The notes beneath the pieces were generated by a model, which was given only the letters and a program-made list of their open reading frames with translations, was not told the DNA's origin and ran no database searches. A stretch of 64,000 bases of DNA from Riptortus pedestris (lineage: Eukaryota > Arthropoda > Insecta > Hemiptera > Alydidae), in the NCBI GenBank assembly GCA_019009955.1, contig CM032229.1, positions 150,335,501 to 150,399,500 of the forward strand, given 5' to 3'. The first letter of the stretch is position 1. Each line of letters begins with the position of its first letter. Both the position numbers and the translations under genes were made by a program. Positions 10,807-24,474 of the stretch are shown here, in pieces.

Positions 10807-11583
10807 AAAAAGTCCGTCACGCAGGGGCTGCGTAAACTAAGCAGATTTCCCACGTGAAGCTCAACAATAGATAAATCTGCAAACTGGTAACACAATAGCA
10901 ACGTCAACATCAAGTGAATAAATACAAACAATAAAAAGAAACCTCCCGACAGAGAGTATCTGAAATGTAAACAAACAGTTCTGCCGGAAAGGAAAGCAAT
11001 TACAGTAATATATCTGAATATAACATATTAATTTGATTGAAAACTATTTACTATATCTAGTACTTTAATTTATAATGAAACAGAATAATTTTTATCTCAA
11101 TCAATCAAATTTAAGTAGTCCAATAACTTAAGAAGAGGGGGGGGGTCACCAGAACATATTTGCGTGTATCTCGTATAATAAATGTCTCTTGAAAACAATA
11201 TTTGGTATTTAAGCTTCGAATGATGTAGTTTATTACATAACCGAGTATGTTTTATGTAACTGAGTAGAAGTGGGGGTTTGCTAAAGGCTGAAAACTGAAA
11301 AATGCAAATATCTCGGTTAATATTCAAGATAGAGAATAAATGTATATAACAATATTTATAGTAGATTTTATTTGCAATAAGATTGGTTTTAAAAAACAGA
11401 GATATTTCGACTTTTCGAATATCTCCCCTCTAAACCCCCCCCTCTCTCTCCGTTCCAATTTCGGCCATTAACGAACTTTCGTCCTCTCCTGGGTAGGATC
11501 AATGGACATTTGAAGAAAGTTTTCAAAAATCGCGTCATGAGTACGATCTGAATAGCTGATTCCCCCAAGCGAAATCTGCTAAT
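10807..11583 (-). mobile_element. Helentron/HINE-like element, full-length copy (about 777 bp)
   Basis: In plus orientation the copy opens with AAGTCCGTCACGCAGG, the complement of the 3' hairpin end (hairpin 10819-10833), then CTAAGCAGATTTCCC, and closes with GCTGATTCCCCCAAGCGAAATCTGCTAAT, its degenerate 5' palindrome end. It carries the long 3' block (10840-11090) shared with the 49162 copy but missing from 6729. The internal microsatellite slot has been deleted: CCCAGGAGAGGACGAAAG-type sequence joins directly to TTCGTTAATGG. No coding frame longer than 76 codons is present. Confidence 0.7.
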
Positions 11584-14500
11584 AATGGTCTGGAAGCCTT
11601 TCTAATTCCATAGTCAGGGCAGTTACTTTATTCTGGGAAGGATAGTTGGGAAATAAGGGCACAAAGAAAGGCGAGCGTTATCTGAAGGGGGCACAAATAT
11701 AGAGCCGGGGGTTCGTGGCGGGGTGTGCGTGCCCTACTGGGCCAGATCTCATCTAGCACGCTAGCTGCCACGATATAATCTGTCACGGGTAATCGCTGGA
11801 TCGATATATTGACCAAATGTTGATATCGATCTCCCTAGGTCACGGCTTACCAATCACAAAACTCGGGCAGTTCAAACATTTAATTAATTTTCTAAAAATA
11901 AGACAATAAGAAAAAAAAAGAATAGCAAAAATAATCAGATTTAAATAATAGATTTATCAGCTGTAATAAGTGCAAGCCCTCACGCAAACTTAAATAATGG
12001 AAGAAATTGTTCTAGACTAATAGTTTCAAGGATAATTTATTATTTTTTGTGAATTTTACTGAAGCTTCAGCCAAAGGATATAAAGTTTAGAGTGAATTAC
12101 ACAATGCGTACAAATATATTTCAATCAATAGTAAGTAATTCATTTTCAATTTTAGTATATTATAGTTCACACTAAACACTTATTTATTGAATATCAACTT
12201 ACAAATAAAAACCAAATGCAATAATTGATAGCTGAGTAATTCATTTTTATGGCAGTATAAACTATGATGGAAACTGCTAAGGGGTTGTCTTAAGATTTTC
12301 CTTAAATTCAAGTTCACAGCTGTCTTTAAACAATTCGTTAATTTGAAATCGGATGTATAGTATTATAGTATAGTATACTTTTTAGTATGAATTATTTAAA
12401 AAATCTAAAAAAATTGGACGGGTTTTAAAGTAGAAGATATTTTAATGGCGTTTGCTTTTAATAGTCTTATTAGTATCAATCTTTATTTCTCACAACTGGA
12501 CTTACTTGTTGTTTCTTCCTCTGCCAATGAGTGAATTGCTTTGCTAATCTATTTATCAATCATTTATTTGACGGAAACACTTTATTGCGTAGGTTCATAT
12601 TTATAAATATTAATTTTGATAACTATTCAAACCAATTACTTACTATTATTGATTAAGTTCCAATAATAAGGTTAAGCCTCCATTATTTTAATCAGTTTAT
12701 TTCGATAAATATTATATTACGTTCAAAGACTATTTTCATTGCCATTATGTCCTGAGAAAACACAGTTATTACCGTAATAAGTTGTGAGTATTAATTGATA
12801 GAAAAATCCAGGGAGTGTACTTACATTTGAGATGCATACTATGAAATTTCAGATTATATTTTCTTTTTTTTTTATTTATTAACTTTATTTTGCTGCTAAC
12901 ACTAATTTGAACGGTCTGCTCAGAAAACTTCCTAATAAATGCACTGTCTAATTTCAAGGGCCGACATTTTCTTCCAGAGCTAGCCTGAAAAGTCAATAAG
13001 AGTGACTCCAGTTGTATTAGGGAGAAAAGCGTTTGGTTACTTTGGGCGATTGAAATAACGCTTTCCAAGGACTCAATGGTATTTTGGGTAGCTTATAACA
13101 GTATTTCATGTTATTAAATTATTGGTCATTGGTCACTGATATGGTTATGAAAGCTGTCTAAGTGTCTAAACAAGTTCGGTATTGAACAGACATGAAAAAC
13201 CAAATATAATATTGGTTAATAGAAGAATTCAGGCCAGGAGAGGTTTATAGGAGTAAAACACACAATCATGCAAATCTTGCTTATTAAGCTTAAGAAAAAC
13301 CTTATATTTTTAAACATAGTAATGTACAATAATTGTTTTTCTACAAATGTTTCACTGACACAGTTATTAACCGATTTACTGGTGCTTTTCTTCATTTCCA
13401 CTAATGCGATTGTTACTTTATGCAACTTATTCAATAAGTATGTCGGGCCCATCTTAAATTTCAAGCATTAATATACTTCCACTGATATCATTACCTCGCA
13501 GGAAAGAATGTCAACACCAGCCTGACATTCCAGCACACCGGGAAACTGCTTATTTCACCGACGGACTTTTGATATTGTGTTAATTGAAAACATTAAAGCA
13601 GTCAAGATAACTCCCAAAATTGGCACTGCATAAACTGCCTTCAGCTGAAGACATTTTATGCAGTACCAATTGGAGAGTCTGATCAACATCCTTCAACTTC
13701 CACAAATTGGGCTGCATTTTGGATTTAATTACTCTTCCTAGGCCATTAAAAGAATCAATTAATAGATTTAGGCTTTTAATTAAAATTTTAAAGCATACAT
13801 TAATAAAACGTTTTTTATTTCGATATATGTAACAATGTTCCTCGTAGGCAAGTAACAATTTTTCGTGGCCGTTTAAAAGACAAAATAAAAATTATTAGGC
13901 ATAAAATCAAAATGACCGTAATCTCGGTCATAAAAAGTAGTTTTTATGAACGGAATTGACGTACTTTTTACACCCTCATAAAATGATTAAACTTAGATTG
14001 CCCGATCCCATTAAAAATTAATGGATCCTTCAGAACCCAATTTCTAGCATTTTAAATCGAAATTCATCGAGTTCATGACACTTTATCTTTTTAAAACAGC
14101 TTAAGTTATTCTAGTTTTCTTTTCTCTTAAATTATTTTCTATTAGATTATTTTAATGTATAATTGGCTCCGTTTATTCTGTTGTGAAATATATTCTTAAT
14201 GAATTTCACTATATATATATACACACTTGTATAAATGTTTGTGTGTGTATGTGTATTAATATTTGATCAACAGGAGTATATTTTTAATCTGTGTGCATTA
14301 AAATGAACCGTCGACCATATAAATAAAAAATGTTCTTGATTTTATCGCATTCAACAATTTCGTTATTCAAGGTCCCCGCATGCCACGTTCATAACAAAAA
14401 TACAAGATTATCTGGACGTCAGAAGATATTTGTAACTTTGAACAGCATTTAGGAATGACATATCTGGGTAATAGAATATTTGTCTGTCGTTCCCTCACCA

Positions 14501-15049
14501 CGTGGCAATCCAATTTAACGAGCGCCCACTAATTTATTACAGTGACAGCGTCGGTGTCAGTCTGTGTTACTGTTTAACATTTTTTTTTTTTCTAAAATAC
14601 ATTTGTGTGGAAGGGAGTTCTTTATTGTTCAGTGCTATATTTATCCTTTTGTTTTACAGAATTCAGTCAGTGACTGCTGATATTTTACCCTTCAGAGTTA
14701 GTAATTCAGAGATTATAAAATATATGATATTTTTAAAACCATTATTTTGAAATGACGTATTTTATACATATGAGATTTATTAGTCAGTTTGTGTCAATTT
14801 ATTTTCTGAACTAATTTTAAATTCAGAAACGGTTTAATAATGATATCCTCTCATGATGTGATTTTTCATACTTTTTTTTCAAATTTAACTAATACTACCT
14901 CGTACATAATCGTATATAATGAAAATCAGATCAATTTAAATTATCACATTTATGTTAAGGATGTAACGGCCTGACTTCTTAATGTTTCATGTTTGTATTC
15001 ATGAGGTTTTCATTTTCAATGTTGGTCTTAACTAATGTTAAAACGTTTG
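11584..15049. other. No gene recognised; long AT-rich stretch
   Basis: The DNA is strongly AT-rich with scattered open frames of up to 99 codons (12769-13068 minus, 13580-13858 minus, 14502-14750 plus). None has recognisable motifs, and the codon content is simply A/T-driven. A short TA/CA compound tract lies at 14211-14250. Positions 11640-11830 are a little richer in GC. No repeat family is recognised. Confidence 0.5.
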
Positions 15050-15427
15050 GGTTAGCTCAGGTTAGCCATTTGAGTTAAAACGTTGGCTTTGTTCTCACAT
15101 GGCTAAACCTGGAGTGGCGAGTTCGATTCTCGCCTGGGCAATAGAACACAGTGACGAACTCATTTAATAAAATCCTTAGTCTGAGCTGGTATTCTGACAG
15201 GTGGAAGTGACTTCTAATGTAGGTAGGATGAAAGAATATAATAATTCGAGGTTATCAATGCCCATTATTTTTATTGCTTCTCTTATAGTGAAAGCCAATT
15301 AGTTCATCCTACCTACATTAAAATCCTTAGTCCCAACCTAGCTAGAAAATTTTGGTAACCAGTAGATAACCCGTACCAATTAGCCTTAGTAGCAAAAAGT
15401 GGACGTTAATCAATATTATAATAATAA
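15050..15427 (+). repeat. tRNA-derived SINE interrupted by a 137-bp insertion
   Basis: The head GGTTAGCTCAGGTTAGCC is the best tRNA-like A box in the window. The B box GAGTTCGATTCTCGCC follows at about 15119-15134, then the family body, ending in ATTATAATAATAA near 15427. Between 15182 and 15318 there is extra sequence absent from the 53356 and 43666 copies. It is bounded by a 14-bp direct repeat (15168-15181 and 15319-15332). Without the insertion the SINE is about 227 bp, the family length. Confidence 0.85.
15182..15318. mobile_element. 137-bp insertion inside the SINE, with 14-bp flanking duplication
   Basis: The insert is flanked on both sides by TAAAATCCTTAGTC. It contains a perfect 17-bp inverted repeat spanning 15215-15231 and 15304-15320 (TAATGTAGGTAGGATGA and its complement), with a spacer of 72 bp. 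The right arm overlaps the boundary by 2 bp. A 14-bp duplication is the size made by LINE machinery, so this may be a second small retroposon. A template-switch duplication is the alternative. I do not recognise the sequence as an snRNA or tRNA. Confidence 0.5.
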
Positions 15428-15841
15428 GACGTCTGTTTTATATGTGTTTATTAAATTTATCTAGGGTGTCTATTAAAACTTGTAGTCTTCTATTCATTTC
15501 TAGTCGACCATTGCCATTTCTTATAGAAATCTCATTTTATTTAATAATTTCTGCTTAATGAGCTCAGGATTTCTCTATTCCCACTTCAATAAATATACTG
15601 CATACAATGTACAATTCGCATTGACTCTTTTTTTCCCGTTCCGAATTAACATTATGTCTTTCCAAGGTATTTTTCTATAGCAATAAATCATTGATTTCCA
15701 GTTGACGGTATTAACTCATTTCTCTCCCTTTCTATACAGTATAACTCTTACCACTAAACTGAGGGTCAACAAGCGCTTATAAATTCCATTTTTAAATAAA
15801 ACGCAAGGAACAAATTGCCTGTACGCATTGTGGTGTTTGTC

Positions 15842-15872
<31 letters not shown>

Positions 15873-18800
15873 GAGTGGTATTTTTTGGTAGGACTGGGTG
15901 GAGGAGTGTGAATTGTCAGTTGGAGCCCTCAGCTGGGGTTGTGAGGGGTGTTGAAGTATTGTCAATCCAGGACCAACTCGATTTCTGCCTAATTAATTTG
16001 GGGAAATTGCCCGCGGCTAAGGGACAATGCCGCGGGGAGGGGTTTAGCCCAAGTTTTTGTCGAAATTTCACAGCCTCCCTTCCTCTCCTCCCCCCAACAA
16101 CATTTCAAACAACTGTTGTGGTACTAAAGGCGAGTGCTCCGCGAAACCTTCCTCCCGCTTTGGAATTTCTCTCGCCTTATTTGCCCGACAAACAGAGCGA
16201 AAGATATTCGAATAAACAACTTTATTCCAACAGATCTCTTTCACATCATTCATCCTGTTAAAAGCAGATAGAAATCAACATACAATCAGTCAATAATTTC
16301 TTATAATTATAAATCTTAAATACTCAATTACAGTACTTAACTTATTTTAAAAATATTTCTTCACAGTCATTTGTACTAACAGATTTAAATATGGGAAACA
16401 GTTTATGAGGTTCATAAACACTATCCCAATCAGTATCGAAAATTACAAATTTGAATGTATTTAGTCTTTCTAGTAGTTATAACTAATTTTCCTATTGACA
16501 ACCCTGACATAATTTTTAATTGCTTTTGTTCTATATTCAACTATAATAAAAGAAAAACAACTCGAAAATTCGGCGCAAAAACAATTAAAGGGCTATGAAG
16601 ACATGGTTTAGTTCCAGTTTAGTAGAAGTGAAATTTTTAAAAAATAATTTTAATATACCTGGATCCTTAACTGTTATTCTTAAAAGATTTGATTATTTAT
16701 ATTATAACATATTTGGATCTGTTTTTGAATTTTCCGATTTATCATTAAACTAAACGAAGAAGCTATCTTGGCGACAAAAATTCTCAGCTTATGTTAATTA
16801 CTTAAATAATATTTTCTATTTTTCCAATGTTATTTATTAATCAATCTAAGAAACGTATATAGTAGCTGTACGGTGATTTCATTGCTGATTTGATTTGTAG
16901 AATGGAAAAAAATAAAATAAAATCGTCGACACATTTCCGCCTTTTAATGACGATTAATTGCATCCTGAAACCATTATTCGACTGAAGTCATTTATTCCTT
17001 GTCATTTTCCGGTCTTAATGCACCACAGGTGTTGGAAGAGAAGTTCATTGGCCAGAAAATGATTTCAAGCTTTTTCAAATGTCTAAATCCCTACTCACAT
17101 TCTCACATCCTGAATAACGTGTATTGAATGCCGAGTTCAAGGGCATAGAAATTAAAAATAAACGAAACCCATCATTCTCAGAATATAATATTGGCAATTC
17201 AATTAATACTGTTGTATTCATTTTAACATGGCGTGTAGATACTGCGAACCCACCTACGGATGGGGTATATCAAACTCTTTTTTTATACATTTATGTGATA
17301 AATAAACGTTATTATTTTTCTTTTAATTACTCCATATTATATTTCAATAAATGTTTATGTTATATAAATGTATTCCAATTTTGATATTTTATTCCATATT
17401 TTTGCCCAAGAAAAACAAGAAATAGCTTTAGATTTTGCGCATATTTTATATATGCATAGTCAAATACAGTAGTGTCCTTGTAGCATTTTGTTATTATTGA
17501 GAAAATGATCAAAACGTATTTTCATGATTATTAAAATTGAGGCCTAAATATATGCTTATATAGGACATAACTTTGACATATTATTATTGAACAAGTAAAA
17601 TGACACTTTTAGTGCAACTTTGATCACTCCTGCAGAAATAACTTTTTATCCCCAGAACAATGGAAAAAATTGCCACTAATACATTCTTTTTAAACAAAAG
17701 TGGTTAATAGTAGGTGGGTACTTACGCAAAAATACGATGTACCAAAAAAGTGACAGCTCGGTTTTCTTGCGAAAAAATGTTACTTGAATTAACTCTGTTC
17801 TTATTTAAGCAGGTGTTAAGCATCCGATGCATCAGAAACGAGTAATCGAAGAAAAAATGTAACAATTGCTTACTATTAGTTTCACATAATTTATTGCAAC
17901 CTTGAAGGTAACTTCTATATTCACAAGTGGGTGCTAAAACTATGGCAATTTAAATAATTCTCTTTTAAATTTTACTTGGGTTACATCACCTAATTTATTA
18001 GTTGTGTTCTAAATTATTCTCTCAAAATGCCAGTTAAATTAGTTTTTAAAATTGTTTGGAGCATTATAATCTCACCATCTGAGCTTATGCTGGAAAATGA
18101 TGCTTGGAATGTATTTCTATTCAATTGCCCAACCAACTGTAATATTATGAGAGTATTAACGAATTCTGTGACTAATTAATAAAATTATAAGTAATATTTA
18201 TTATAATTCTTCCAATCTAAGAAATTCATTATTCATTAAAATCAAAGACTTTTTTTTTTTATTTAAGAAGCATCACTTTTAAAATGCTCATCTGATTGTT
18301 TTTATAATGTTTTTATTTGATAATTTAAATATGTGAGCTTGATGGTTCATTATTACGTATGATTTAAAAAAAAAGCCACTAGCAATTAAAATTGGTTTAC
18401 TTAATGTTTGACTCTATATACTTCTTTTCAATATGCGTAAGATCTTTTTCTAACTTAATATTGATAATTACTCTAAACATTCCCTAATTAATTTTAGTAT
18501 TTATTATTAGCATGACCATGTAAACATACAACTTCTCTTAGTAATAATAATAATAATAAAACCCCAAGCAACAAATGCATTTCATACTAGAATTCAAATT
18601 TATTTTATCCAAAGAACACTAGACATTTAATTTTACTCTGTATAAAAATAGAGAGGCCAACCATTGAACTATACCCGGTAGTCGCATGATATCAAATATA
18701 GAGTATGTGCCCATAAATAATCTAAAATTAGTAAACTATACATTACACGCTTCAAAAAAAAAAAATATACCAGAATGAGATAAGTGGGATCTTTTATTAA

Positions 18801-21800
18801 TAAATTTATAGGTTTGATCTAGTAGATAAGATTGTGTTTATTTAAAACTCAGCCCTGAAATAAATGGACCCACATTTCCGGTACATCTGCCCCACACACA
18901 TCTCGCCGAAATATGCGGGCTTTTTCAATACCGACTCGAATCATGCAGTAATGAATTTCGACCAAACCCTCATACAAAGTGAAGACCCATGTCTGACAAA
19001 TTACTCTATTTATCTAACACCATCCTAATAGCACAAGAAATAATTCTCCCTCTGGCTTTGAATATTTTTTTTTAAACAGATAGAGAATTACATAGAGACA
19101 ATAGTTAACAATAACCAATAATATAATACGGTTAACTACAATTTATTTATATTCCCCTTCTCATTTTTTTATTTTTTTCTGTTATTATCATCATTATTTT
19201 AGACAAAACTGAATTCACTTCAGAAATGTTTGCCTTCGCTTCGAATTTCATATTGTTTTTACAATTCTTTAAATATTTCAATATTGTGAAAAGATTTCAA
19301 TGAAATATTGACTTTTTGACAGAGTTGCAAAGTATATGCCATTGGTGAAGCCTATAATGATGTTACAAATGAAGTTACAGGGGAGTTCACCAAACAATAT
19401 TAAATATACTTCAGTTCACATAGATCAAATTGCATAATGTTACTTACCATAATTGTTAGGCTATTAAATGATAAAAGGTTCTGTACAAATCATGCATTTC
19501 TTAAATCAGCACTTTTACATTACAGTGCCCCTAAAGCGATTACCAGAGAGCTATAAAATGAAAAAATAAATAAATATCGAATTTCAAGAATAATGATATT
19601 CCGTTCTAAAAGGGTTTTCGATTATTGAACACACACACTTATTATACCCACGCTCACAATAAGGAGTGCCGGTTGCGATTCAAGAACTATGATGACATCT
19701 ACAGCAAATAGAAAATTAATCATCTCGTTAAAATCCCATTCCCTGAAATCAATAGGTGGTAGATATATTAGATTTTCATGCCAATAACTAATGTACCATT
19801 AAGAAATGACATTTATAAATACTGTAGAGTTTCTATTTGGATAGGTTCATACCTGTTTTTTTTCTCCAAGGTGGCTAACGTGGGTTTATGTAAATCAGTG
19901 ATGTCAGCCTATGACATCAGCACTCATTCATCATTTTAACCCTACTGAAAGTTAAATCCCGTTTAAGTTTTTTTTTAAAATTAAAAACTGAATTAAATCT
20001 AGACAGGCTTACTGAATTAACGTTTTTAGTACATTACAGAAACATCTAGTTAATAAACTTATATGAAAAAAAGTTTTTAATAATATGCCACTCTATTTAA
20101 GGTGTGCTAAGAGTTTACTTATTGTATTACCTTAAAAATTACTGGAGGAAAACGTATATGTTATATACACATACAGATTAATACAAGACATTAGGTTTCG
20201 TGGTCCGGAGGCTTTCTGACAAACAATGCTGACCTCGACTTGGTTTATCTCCCATTTTTCTGAGCTGTTTCGCTGCAGAGGGAAACGGGAAACCGCAGCA
20301 AGTCCTTGTATATCTCTTCCTTCCCTGGTTTGTGTTGGTGGGAATCAGGGATTTTGTTTTCAGAAATGTAAAATGAAATAAATAACATATGAAATCAATA
20401 AGGGTTGATAAAAGTCATAAATATATTTACATATCAGTAAGCTTACATCAACTACTAAGCACATTTTTCAGCATTCAAGGCTATTATTTGTTTCATTAAT
20501 TAAAATGTTCATTTTAATACTCCTTACTTGAACTAGAGAGGAATACAATTAAATTATGTAGGTTGTAATTACAATTACTATATGTAATATCAATTTTAAT
20601 TATAAATACATTAATTACAATATTAATTAGAACGCCCTGTTTTAATTTCTATTATTCACTATTATATACATTTTATTTAAATTGAAAAATATTAAATGTT
20701 AAACGCATTTTAGAATATAAATGACATTTATACGAATTAATTAGTCATAGTTCCACTTGACTTCAATGTACAATTCATTTTAAAGATTTACATTTCTTAT
20801 ATATTACATTTTATTGACTAATTTACAATGCTTTATTTTTCCTTTCATATTTTTTATTATTCTTTAGTAACTTTGTTAATGTTAGTTATCTCTAAATTGC
20901 ATATTTCCGGGTTGCGTCCGAAGGAGCTCCAACAAGCTTACCAACAGCGTAACTTTTAAATTATTCATTAACTCTGCCGCTGTTTCAATTTCGCTATTTC
21001 GTAATACATATTCATTGTTACAGCTCCTCCTACGAGCTCGGTTGTTTAATTAAGATATATTGTAGCAGACCACTTTTATAAATGCAAAAAAGTATTAAAA
21101 CCTACAGCAAAAGCATTCTGCAATGATATGAACTAAAAAAGAAAAGTCTAACTTATTTATAATATTACTGTGATATGTTATTTATGGATATATATACTAC
21201 AATTAATGACTTACGTTTTGTTGAATGTTCGAATAAGAAAAATGTTGAAAAAGTCCAATAATAAGAAGATAAAGTTATCCCCATTCCAACGCAGACAGAT
21301 AACTTATTGGACTGATGACCCAGTGTCTGTCCATAAATATTTACACAATTTGATATACGATGACTTCCATTCCATGTTGTTGGAATGCCCCATTCCAAAA
21401 TAGTAAAGACACACTCTAGCTGTTCGACTCGAAAATAGCTTTAGTGTAATCCTTTGAAGCTCAGCTGCCATTGGGCCGAACCTATCCTATAAATACGGCT
21501 TTTAACCTCTGACAAGGGTGTTTTGATTTAAAGCCAGCCTTCTCCTATCTGTTCCTTATCTCATAGACAGGGAAACATTTTAAGTCCGCCCGTTGTGGTT
21601 TTAACTTATGGGGACCATCTACCGTTTCGACCCCTTTCCATATAGCACGGTGTCTTCATTCAAATAGACTATACTTTTCTTCCTCTTTATTTTCGACATA
21701 AGGTCTAAAAGAACAGCAGTTACACAATATAGCATAAACTTTATGTTTGAATTTGTCCATTTTGTAATCTCTTTATCTCCTCGAGCCGTTTTAAAGTCTA

Positions 21801-22950
21801 CGTCTTAACGAGGAAGCTATTTAAAGTACTTGGCAACATAAATCTTTTCTCGGGTATTTACACCACATGTTTCACGTGTTGTTACAGACCATTTGAGTTT
21901 AAATGAACACTAATGCATTTCCCAGAATGTGTACGTTTCATCTTTGATGTTCTCAAAAAGATTTACCAATATATTATAATCAAATTTCAAAGGGACGGTG
22001 ACAGTCCATTGCCTAAAACATTAGTGTTTTCGCCTTCTAAATTGTGCTTTTTAAAATAGTTTATATATATAAGAGATAGAATCAAATTTAAAACCACAAT
22101 TATTAATCAACTTATTTTGAGCATTGATATGACGAAATTCATCGAATTTTAATGGCAGGATGAGACGTTAAGACACCTTAATTTTAAATTATCCTTTATT
22201 AAAAGCTTCGTCCTCTTCATGTTTCTACCTCCTAATGCCTCCTCCTCAATGGTCTAAATTTGTATAACACACAAGTAAAAACTTAATTAATCATAAAGCG
22301 TACTAAAAAGTTAACTATTTAACTGACATATATCATAAAAATTCGAATAAAATTATCACATGAGATTTTTTTTTGGCCGACATTGCTCATTTGAATTGCT
22401 AGTTATCTTAAAACTGTGTAACATGTAGGGCTAAGTTTTTATAAACAAGTATTAAAAATCAAGAAGCCTTATTAAGCGACTCCACGTCACGAGTATTATC
22501 AAAAAAATCGGTAATACGTTTGAGTCCAATCAGAAAATGTTATATAACTAATAGCATTGATTAATTTATTTTCTACGATTGTCACTCAATATATTTTCCA
22601 ATATATGGAATATTGAGTTATTCTTTGTATTCATGTAGGAGTGGTCAACGATGGTGACTACAGCATTTATTAAATTTAATATTTAAGTATTATTTGATGT
22701 ATTTTTAATTAAATTCGGTTTTAGAGTTGAGGAATTATATCACTAAAAGTCTCGGGGTTCATTTAATTTTTTACAGCTCTCATTTTACGTTTTTCTTACG
22801 TTTGTTACTTACTAAAGAAGAAGTAGAGTAGCGAATGTTTGTTCGGTTCCATTGTGCCGAAAATCGTAACTCACTTTAAGTACTATAAACAATTTCGCAT
22901 TCAACACACAATTCATTGACAACACTGTAAAGTTCCCTAAGACATTAAAA
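15428..22950. other. No gene recognised; 7.5 kb of AT-rich DNA with two GC-richer patches
   Basis: A run of 27 A residues lies at 15842-15868. Positions 15880-16210 are GC-richer and open for 128 codons on plus (15875-16261), with no recognisable family. The opposite strand is also open there, which points to base composition, not coding. Positions 20190-20350 form another GC-richer unique block. AATAAT trinucleotides occur near 18543-18558. Short frames near 21165-21403 are open on both strands and look like chance. No interspersed repeat is seen over most of this stretch. Confidence 0.5.
15842..15868. repeat. Poly(A) tract, 27 nt
   Basis: An uninterrupted A run. No retroposed body is recognisable just upstream, so it is listed only as a homopolymer. 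Assembly length may be inaccurate. Confidence 0.9.
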
Positions 22951-23040
22951 TACTGCCTCATGACGCGATATTCGAAAAATTGCCACAAATGTCCATCGAT
23001 CCTACCTAGTAGATGATGAAAATGTGGTCCGCTGAAAAGT

Positions 23041-23084
<44 letters not shown>

Positions 23085-23520
23085 CTGTTAACGCTCATTT
23101 AATTTTTATTTGATCGTTACTTGATATTTAAACATTTTATGCAAAAATAAAGATCAAGTTAGTTAAGGAAAGGGGAGGAGGTTTAGAGAAGGGGAATTTC
23201 GAAATATCTCCGTTATTATACGTCGGATCGAAAAGTTGTATAGAACCAATATTATTGCAAATGTAATGTTCTATAAATATTGTTATGTATGTTCACTATT
23301 CTTATTATTAACGGAGATATTTTCATTTTTTATTTTTCAGCCTTCAGTAAACCCCCACTCCTACTCATTTCATATTAACAATAAGCTGTTCTATTATGGA
23401 GTGCTTTATTTGAAGTCTAAATACCAAATATTGTTCTCATTGAAAATTTACGTTTTAAGATAAATGTAAATGCGTGAGAAATCTGCTTAGTTAATCTAGT
23501 CCCTGCGTGACGGACTTTTT
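22951..23520 (+). mobile_element. Helentron/HINE-like element, 5'-truncated
   Basis: The copy starts inside the 5' block (CATGACGCGATATTCG) and lacks the terminal palindrome. It carries the internal blocks GTCCATCGATCCTACC, GTTTAGAGA and ATTAACGGAGATATTT in family order and ends with GAGAAATCTGCTTAG and CCCTGCGTGACGGACTTTTT. The left half of the 3' hairpin is mutated (ATCTAG in place of ACGCAG), so the stem is lost. A TA microsatellite fills the internal slot at 23046-23080. Confidence 0.7.
23046..23080. repeat. (TA)n microsatellite inside HINE-like element
   Basis: About 17 TA units sit directly before the element's TTTGTCTG block, the same place where other copies hold TA or CA arrays. Confidence 0.9.
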
Positions 23521-24169
23521 TTGGTCGAACCGTATCTATTAGGGCCTGAAGATAAACTCACGTTTGAAACAAAGGAGAGCTAGTTTATTCAGGCTATGTG
23601 ACTATGAATGAACGAATGAATCTAAGGGAAGATGGCCGACCAGAGAAGAAAGAGAGAGAGAGAAAGGAAGCTCTGTTATACAGTTGGCATTATGCAAAAA
23701 CAGCTCTTACATTATTTAAGAGTCCCGGAGTACGGGAGGCATCTCTCTCGAGTCATCTGTGTCTCGATGTCGCTACTGTTTAGCCCAGCATCCGGACCCG
23801 CGATCATACGACCATTACGTTCAGTAACGGCCCATTTGGGGGGTGGAGGCGCAGTGTCAAGATTCATTTTAATTTGTCACACGGCCCGGTAATGGCTTGT
23901 AGGGGGCCCGATAAAAGGGGGAGCAGCTTGTTTAATGAATTTTCGATCTTTCTTTTCCCTCTTATAGTTGTGTTCCCCTCAATTAATTAATACTGAAGTG
24001 GCCATTAAAATTCGCCGACACAGAGCTTAATGGGTATTACCTGTCATTACTTAGTCTTTAATTTCCTTTTAATTATAATATGCCTACGAATGAGCAATGT
24101 CCCATAAAATCTCATTGGGACGACATTTATGAGCTTCACTATTGCCGAGTTACCAAGACATATAAAAAC
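23521..24169. other. No gene recognised; GC-richer patch 23620-23940
   Basis: Positions 23620-23940 are clearly less AT-rich than the surroundings, with GC-rich words such as GGGGGGTGGAGGCGCAG and GGGGGCCCGATAAAAGGGGG. Two overlapping plus frames (61 and 86 codons) are open but low in family-like content. The patch matches no repeat in the window and is listed as a candidate conserved non-coding element. Confidence 0.45.
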
Positions 24170-24389
24170 CATGTCTTTAAGTTTCTGCAATTTTAAAATT
24201 TACTCCAAACTCCTCAAATCACAGAAAACACAAACGTTTTTACATATACTTTATGACTGTTCAACATTTAATCAAAATAGATCAAATTGAATAATGTACA
24301 TAATTTTAAAAGGAGGTAATTGGCAAGAACAACCTCATATTATACATAAGAAATATAATAAAGAACTTATAAAGTTTACCAAAGTATAG
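24170..24389 (+). pseudogene. Non-LTR retrotransposon carboxy-terminal relic (Jockey-like, family 2)
   Basis: The plus frame reads TQTFLHILYDCSTFNQNRSN, one TGA stop (near 24288), then IMYIILKGGNWQEQPHIIHK followed by KYNKELIKF and a TAG stop. The order 'HILYDC ... GGNW ... K....L..F' matches the last part of insect Jockey-type polyproteins and parallels the fragment at the right edge (HLLYDC ... GTWP ... KF). The single stop and lack of upstream RNase H or RT coding show it is dead. The amino-terminal limit is vague. Confidence 0.6.
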
Positions 24390-24474
24390 ATATGGATTAG
24401 CAAAAATACATTAGTATGTAAAGTTGATTGTGAGGAATAGGAATTGTAATTCAATATATTTACCTTACACGGGC

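Noticed and set aside
15842..15868. Poly(A) as the tail of a processed pseudogene
   Set aside because: The upstream DNA shows no coding or mRNA-like sequence, and no target-site duplication flanks the tract.
21165..21403. Paired 77-codon frames on opposite strands, considered as a transposase fragment
   Set aside because: No DDE, helix-turn-helix or other motif is visible, no terminal inverted repeats flank it, and opposite frames share the same interval by chance.
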